Source: SIG603 sp964369415 (lineage in GTDB: Bacteria; Bacillota; Clostridia; Oscillospirales; Acutalibacteraceae). Taken from it: a stretch of 20,104 bases of DNA. Both the position numbers and the translations under genes were made by a program. The DNA is taken from contig CAYJFP010000027.1 in the NCBI GenBank assembly GCA_964369415.1, positions 1-20,104 of the forward strand, read 5' to 3'. Below, piece by piece: positions 16,625 to 20,104 of the stretch. The notes beneath the pieces are model-generated. The model was given only the letters and a program-made list of their open reading frames with translations, did no database searches and was not told where the DNA came from. Numbering within the stretch: the first letter of the stretch is position 1; each line of letters begins with the position of its first letter.

Positions 16625-16925
16625 ACTTGAAGAATTATTTAAGCAGTACGATGAATTTATACCACCACAAAAGTTTGAAAAACTCGTAAATTCAGCACAT
16701 AAAATTTTGATACAAGATTTAGAAAAACAGCATCGTAAACTAATTTTACAAATCATCGATAGTAAGGATAGTATTATGAATGAATACGCTGAAGAAAGTT
16801 TCAAATGTGGGTTTTATGTAGCATTTAAATTATTATCTGAAATTAATAATTACCACGATATAAGACTGGAATTAGAGTTGTCTAAATCATTGAAATTTTT
16901 ATCAGAAGAGGATAAATTAGATTAA
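16617..16925 (+). CDS. Small DUF6809-like helical protein
   Basis: This 102-residue, mostly helical charged protein begins inside the end of the previous gene (8-bp overlap), which implies translational coupling. The pattern of a long charged helix (about 35-50), then DSKDSIMNEYAEESFKCGF near 49-67 and a hydrophobic YVAFKLLSEI helix at 68-77, resembles DUF6809-type proteins as I remember them. Those are small proteins common in clostridial mobile elements and have no known function. The family assignment is from memory of the motif style. A clear terminator follows at 16937. The pair with the previous gene and its place in AT-rich DNA support mobile-element cargo. Confidence 0.6.
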   Translation: MNKLEELFKQYDEFIPPQKFEKLVNSAHKILIQDLEKQHRKLILQIIDSKDSIMNEYAEESFKCGFYVAFKLLSEINNYHDIRLELELSKSLKFLSEEDKLD

Positions 16926-16936
16926 AATCATAAATG

Positions 16937-16980
16937 TAGCCACTTGCTTACTAAGTAAACAAGTGGCTATTTCTGTTGTG
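16937..16980. terminator. Terminator between convergent island genes
   Basis: A 10-bp stem TAGCCACTTG 16937-16946 / CAAGTGGCTA 16960-16969 extends, past one mismatch, by TTAC/GTAA to a 3-nt loop. TTTCTGTTGT follows on the plus strand and the opposite flank is A-rich. It lies between the small plus-strand pair and the minus-strand CoiA-like gene. Confidence 0.8.
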
Positions 16981-17018
16981 AAATTGTAAAATTCATCTCT
17001 CAGTTTATTAAAACCATA

Positions 17019-18149
17019 CTATTTACTTTTCTGACAAGTATTACATAGCCCTAAATTTGTATCTTTCCCGCTCCCACCATACATACAAAAATTGCCGGAT
17101 GTCTCTATAGTTCCGCAAATTTTACACTTAATCCACCTTTGATTGGTTGAGTCGAGTGCAGGTTTATCAGGGATATCTATTAAACTTAAAATTTCATTTT
17201 TAAGTTCTTCATGGGATTTTGTCATAGGTTGACTATGAACTGGATGTGTAACATTGTTTTCGTTTATAAAAGATTTAATATGGTTAGCACTTTGATTATT
17301 AATCATTTTATTATAATCGCTTATTTGTTTTTGTAAAAGAAGTTTTTTATCTTCTTTAACCTGTAATAGTTTTAATTTTTTAGAAAAGGCATTTTGTTTT
17401 TTATTTAGCCAAGTGTTAAACCGTTGATAGAAACCAGATATAGTTAATTCGTTTCCTTCAAAAATTAAGTGATTTAATGTTTCGAATTCGCTGTAAATTT
17501 CAGGATAATTTTCAGATGAAATATTTTGTCCTTTAAATTTATATTTATTTAAATCTAAACGGAATTGAGATACATCAGAACCATTGTTATCGATTATTAG
17601 CAAATCATTATGAATTGATTCGTTTAAAGCAAATCTTTTCGAAAATATAATTTGCTTCTCATCAATTGGTTTGCTCGAATCATCAACTACAATCCATTTT
17701 ACAGGTAGATTTATTTTTTTATATTCATTATTCAAGAAATCAATACGATAAGCTGAAATATTTTGATTCACAATTTCTATTGCAACATTAGTATTGTCTT
17801 CAAAAGTAAACAATAAATGAGTGTAATGATGAGGTAAAACTTTAGATTCGATTTTTACATTGTAGCCTTTACTTTGGAAATGGTTAAACAACAAATATCT
17901 TATAGATTTAAGCATATTATTATCATTAGAATCGAATTTTGCATAATCACAATTAACATTATTTATATGCGAAAAGAAAGCATTTTTAATTTCACCATGA
18001 CAATATTTGACAATAGAGTTTTGACAATCAGGGTCTGGGCATCGTAATTCACGGCGAGCACTTGCTTTACGAACATCTTTTTCGAGTTCATAATTATCAG
18101 ATACTTTAGAAGCGCTAATTTCTTTACCGTTATATATTGCATTTTCCAT
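17019..18149 (-). CDS. CoiA-like protein with C-terminal zinc ribbon
   Basis: This 376-residue protein resembles the competence protein CoiA family. The N-terminus holds the typical short cysteine/histidine cluster (C37, C42, C50, H61, C67, around RCPDPDC and NAFFSHI). Next comes a region at about 80-160 matching the PD-(D/E)XK-like core, with IESKVL near 100, NVAIEIVNQNIS at 121-132 and KWIVVDD at 151-157. The aspartate normally found in the RxDV strand seems replaced (YTHLLFTF) and the IEFQ motif reads IEIV, so nuclease activity is doubtful. A probable coiled coil spans about 245-285. The C-terminus has a second zinc site (C342, C345, C355, C369, C372). It starts 3 nt after the stop of the DUF6076-like gene with no strong ribosome binding site of its own, so translation is probably coupled. 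No competence genes are nearby. Confidence 0.7.
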   Translation of the reverse strand: MENAIYNGKEISASKVSDNYELEKDVRKASARRELRCPDPDCQNSIVKYCHGEIKNAFFSHINNVNCDYAKFDSNDNNMLKSIRYLLFNHFQSKGYNVKIESKVLPHHYTHLLFTFEDNTNVAIEIVNQNISAYRIDFLNNEYKKINLPVKWIVVDDSSKPIDEKQIIFSKRFALNESIHNDLLIIDNNGSDVSQFRLDLNKYKFKGQNISSENYPEIYSEFETLNHLIFEGNELTISGFYQRFNTWLNKKQNAFSKKLKLLQVKEDKKLLLQKQISDYNKMINNQSANHIKSFINENNVTHPVHSQPMTKSHEELKNEILSLIDIPDKPALDSTNQRWIKCKICGTIETSGNFCMYGGSGKDTNLGLCNTCQKSK

Positions 18150-18152
18150 ACT

Positions 18153-19352
18153 CTATTTCTTAATCTCCTTAATATATTCCTCAAGGCTAATCTCATCATT
18201 CTCAGCCTTAGTTCGCCACTCAACTGCCCAAGCTGACCATTTTTCAAATTCGGAAATGGTCATTTTCTTTTTCATATATCTTGCATAATGCGCTTTGTAT
18301 GCTCGGTTATAAGTTTGCCAAACAGGATCTGTCTTGCATTTGTCATCGTATTTTTTTCTTGAGCCAACTTCTCTACAAGTTTTTGATTTGTCTTGAGGTG
18401 AAGTGTTTTCGCAATAGTCAGTGTATTTGCCTGATTTAATTAAAAAATACTTTTCGCAATTATCACATTTTTTAGGAATGTAATTTGAATACACGCCACG
18501 AAATAAATCAAAGTATAAAAATGCTCCTAAACTACTAAAGTCGTATGATTCACAAAGAATATTGGTTTTATCTTTTTTGATTACACTATGAAAGAATTTA
18601 GAGTATCCAGATGTAAATTTAAGATAATTTCTCGATGGGTTGTTTTTTGTTTTTTCAATAAAATCAATAAATGTATTAGCAAGGTCATTGCTATCTAAAA
18701 ACTTATGTTTAGCATTTAAAAAGTTATCTACAAAATCAAAGTATAGATGAGTAACTCGTAAAATATCCTCGGCAAAAGTTAAATATTCATTACATAGTTT
18801 TTCTACTTTTGAATTTAAGGAATCAAGATTTTCACCCATATCAGCATCAACACTATACTTTAATTCAAATGGAACAAATTTATTTAATTGCGATCTATAC
18901 ACTTCGTTTCCAAAAGAATCAACATCTTTGTAACTAAATCCATAACTGTTAACAAAATTATCATCGTCTTCATCACTAAGTTCATCTACTGAGTCGGAAT
19001 ATTTCCAAATCCATTCTTCAGAAGATAATAAATCAAAAAGCTGTTCTTCATAAATATCACCTTTTGCAAAAATAAATTTTGATATTGAAAGTCTATCAAA
19101 TAGACAATTCATATTATTCATTGCAGACTGAATACTTTGAACATGTTTGTTATAATCTTCTATTTCAAACTCTGACATTTTACCAAATAGCTTCAAATAT
19201 TTAGTTTTTTTTATTAAAGTATCACGGTATGAAAGTAAGTCTTCAAAATAAGCTAGATTTAATAATTCAGTTAAAAATTCGTTATTATTATAAGCAAATT
19301 TGCCATTTAAGTATATTTCATTTTCATAAAAATGAGCAGTAAAAGAAAACAT
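18153..19352 (-). CDS. DUF6076-like protein with CGNR-type zinc motif
   Basis: This 399-residue protein has a largely helical, acidic N-terminal part (an SDEDDDN patch near 126-132). Its C-terminal region has conserved-looking cysteines C296, C299, C314 and C326 in KKCDNCEKYF, DYCEN and TCREVGSRKK, followed by a basic helix with NRAYKAHYARYMKKK at 349-363. This layout matches DUF6076 and resembles CGNR-type zinc fingers, which suggests nucleic-acid binding by the C-terminus; that is inference. The start at 19352 is firm: AGGAGGA lies 3 nt upstream on the minus strand. A strong promoter lies about 100 bp upstream, and motif repeats fill its leader. It is the first gene of a two-gene unit with the CoiA-like gene. 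DUF6076 proteins are frequent in clostridial accessory DNA, without a defined role. Confidence 0.72.
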   Translation of the reverse strand: MFSFTAHFYENEIYLNGKFAYNNNEFLTELLNLAYFEDLLSYRDTLIKKTKYLKLFGKMSEFEIEDYNKHVQSIQSAMNNMNCLFDRLSISKFIFAKGDIYEEQLFDLLSSEEWIWKYSDSVDELSDEDDDNFVNSYGFSYKDVDSFGNEVYRSQLNKFVPFELKYSVDADMGENLDSLNSKVEKLCNEYLTFAEDILRVTHLYFDFVDNFLNAKHKFLDSNDLANTFIDFIEKTKNNPSRNYLKFTSGYSKFFHSVIKKDKTNILCESYDFSSLGAFLYFDLFRGVYSNYIPKKCDNCEKYFLIKSGKYTDYCENTSPQDKSKTCREVGSRKKYDDKCKTDPVWQTYNRAYKAHYARYMKKKMTISEFEKWSAWAVEWRTKAENDEISLEEYIKEIKK

Positions 19353-19362
19353 AAATCCTCCT

Positions 19363-19528
19363 AAAAATAGATAATAAGCATTAAAAAAATAGAGAGTAAA
19401 GATAATTTTTCGAAATAGACAATAAAAACTCCAAAAATAGAGAACATATAAAAATTATATCATATCTATTTACAAAGTGCAATAAAATATGCTAAATTAA
19501 AAATAGATAATAGCTATTACGAAATAAA
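19363..19528. repeat. Iteron-like array of AAAAATAGA motifs with about 22-bp phasing
   Basis: AAAAATAGA occurs exactly at 19363-19371, 19385-19393, 19433-19441 and 19499-19507. CGAAATAGA is at 19411-19419 and GTAAATAGA on the opposite strand at 19465-19473; a weaker CGAAATAAA follows at 19520-19528. The plus-oriented units start 22, 26, 22 and 66 (three times 22) bp apart. The first and last exact copies share the longer word TAAAAATAGATAATA (19362-19376 and 19498-19512). A perfect 12-bp palindrome TAATAGCTATTA (19508-19519) abuts the last copy. The opposite-strand copy falls in the spacer of the leftward promoter. The roles that fit are a replication-initiator iteron set, a phased operator, or repeats acting in the leader RNA as UCUAUUUUU. 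Confidence 0.6.
19454..19482 (-). promoter_or_regulatory. Strong sigma-A promoter of the DUF6076/CoiA-like unit
   Basis: On the minus strand TTGCAC (19477-19482) and a perfect TATAAT (19454-19459) are exactly 17 bp apart, and the -10 is preceded by TG to make an extended -10. Transcription would start near 19447, giving a leader of about 95 nt that carries four copies of TCTATTTNN-type sequence before the AGGAGGA. Confidence 0.8.
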
Positions 19529-19788
19529 CATCTAACTTATGTTTGGAGCTAAACTACTTGTTTTAAATTTTCTTCTCATAAAATCCGAAAAAAGTCAGCA
19601 ATAGAAAGTGAGGGGGAAATAAAAAATTAAACAAAGGTCGACAAAAAGCAATTCCAAATGCCAACACAATGAGGGATAAATTCAAAATCGAAAGGAGTGG
19701 TGCAAATCCCACACAAATAATTTAATCGATCAACACCCCTAAACGAAAATTACAGTCGGCTACAAAGCCGAAGAAAGGAAGAAATCTA
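19529..19788 (+). other. Non-coding leader of the RepA-like gene
   Basis: I find no open frame of useful length here. It contains a perfect 6-bp hairpin with a 4-nt loop (TCGGCT 19756-19761, AGCCGA 19766-19771) placed directly before the AAAGGAA ribosome binding site. A short dyad-like stretch (GTGG...CCAC, about 19696-19711) follows an AAAGGAG, and a GTGAGGGGG run lies near 19608. A promoter such as TTGTTT 19558-19563 with TAAAAT 19579-19584 is possible, but the spacing of 15 is poor. The hairpin next to the ribosome binding site suggests translational control. An origin of transfer or replication is possible but not shown. Confidence 0.4.
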
Positions 19789-20104
19789 TTGAAAAAATTC
19801 AACACAATCACTGCAGAGGAAATTGCAGTAAAAGATTTAGGCGAGATACCATTCGTGGTAGACAAGCTGATGCCCATAGGTTTGAATCTTCTCGCGGGCT
19901 CACCTAAAGTCGGAAAATCATGGTTTGCATTATGGTTATCCATTAGGGTAGGTACTGGTGAAAAAGTTTGGGATTTCAATACAAGCAAAGGTACAGTTTT
20001 GTTTTTAGCCTTAGAAGATAATGAAATAAGAATTCAAAATAGACTTTTGGAAATTACTGAAGATGCTCCAAACAATGTTCATTTCTGTACTGAAATATCA
20101 AAAC
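19789..20104 (+). CDS. RepA/AAA_25-type ATPase, 3' end outside window
   Basis: This is the first 105 codons of a RecA-fold ATPase of the RepA hexameric-helicase kind found on plasmids, phages and integrative elements. The start is TTG at 19789, with AAAGGAA at 19774-19780, and the frame stays open to the window edge. GLNLLAGSPKVGKSWFAL at 31-48 contains the Walker A loop (GSPKVGKS, 37-44), and GTVLFLALED at 68-77 is the Walker B strand ending in acidic residues. The spacing and the PFVVDKLMPIGLNLLAG lead-in are typical of this group. It probably acts in element replication or mobilisation. It is transcribed away from the DUF6076/CoiA-like unit, with the AAAAATAGA array between them. Relaxase or recombinase genes would be expected beyond the window. 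Confidence 0.8.
   Translation, partial: MKKFNTITAEEIAVKDLGEIPFVVDKLMPIGLNLLAGSPKVGKSWFALWLSIRVGTGEKVWDFNTSKGTVLFLALEDNEIRIQNRLLEITEDAPNNVHFCTEISK

Noticed and set aside
17963..18247. Minus-strand 94-codon frame overlapping the two-gene junction
   Set aside because: It overlaps the end of the DUF6076-like gene and the start of the CoiA-like gene in another frame. Both of those have recognisable motifs, and this frame has none.
19690..19735. Short leader peptide, tRNA-like T-arm or riboswitch fragment before the RepA-like gene
   Set aside because: The GTGCAAATCCCAC stretch looks like a T-arm, but the loop size is wrong and no other tRNA parts surround it. The possible six-codon frame is only 2 nt from its putative ribosome binding site.
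19722..19988. Minus-strand open frame of 88 codons at the right end
   Set aside because: It lies antisense to the TTG-started RepA-like gene, whose Walker A and Walker B motifs are convincing, and it has no ribosome binding site.
1..20104. CRISPR array, tRNA or rRNA genes, complete insertion sequence
   Set aside because: No regularly spaced 25-40 bp repeats with unique spacers, no cloverleaf with a CCA-type end, and no transposase motifs were found on either strand.

Overview
The window looks like a chromosomal segment of a low-GC Bacillota, most likely a Clostridia-class anaerobe. This rests on the A-rich codon use with AGA as the main arginine codon, AGGAGG-type ribosome binding sites, sigma-A promoters, U-tract terminators, and a GldG/DUF4340 gene pair that I recall from clostridial genomes. 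The species cannot be named from the sequence.

Region 1 (1-2790) is the end of an ABC-type export operon: the 3' part of a GldG-like membrane protein, then a DUF4340 lipid-facing or periplasm-facing protein. A long palindromic repeat lies between them and a strong bidirectional terminator follows. Region 2 (2839-3804, minus) is a stand-alone TIM-barrel sugar phosphate isomerase/epimerase that converges on that terminator.

Region 3 (3920-13729) is housekeeping: a YdcF/SanA-like DUF218 protein and pyrC share a promoter, and then come purC, purB, purA, glmS, a small nitroreductase and guaA, all on the plus strand. purC has its own near-consensus promoter. PurC and PurB carry out the two steps that add aspartate and release fumarate in IMP synthesis. 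PurA and PurB repeat that chemistry to make AMP, and GuaA makes GMP. PyrC serves pyrimidine synthesis and GlmS supplies glucosamine-6-phosphate for the cell wall. A strong intrinsic terminator directly after guaA closes the block.

Region 4 (about 13730-20104) is visibly more AT-rich and reads as an accessory island or integrative element placed immediately downstream of guaA, a recognised integration hotspot. It carries a single-chain DUF262-DUF1524 (GmrSD/BrxU/SspE-like) nuclease with an extra C-terminal domain, and two small overlapping genes (the second DUF6809-like). A convergent two-gene unit follows (a DUF6076-like zinc protein coupled to a CoiA-like protein). Last is the start of a TTG-initiated RepA/AAA_25-type ATPase that runs off the window.

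The most interesting structure is the gap between the leftward two-gene unit and the rightward RepA-like gene. A very good leftward promoter there is surrounded by at least six copies of an AAAAATAGA-like motif. The copies are spaced 22, 26, 22 and 66 bp, as expected for iterons or phased operators, and a perfect 12-bp palindrome sits beside the last copy. No integrase, relaxase, tRNA, rRNA or CRISPR array is visible in the window.
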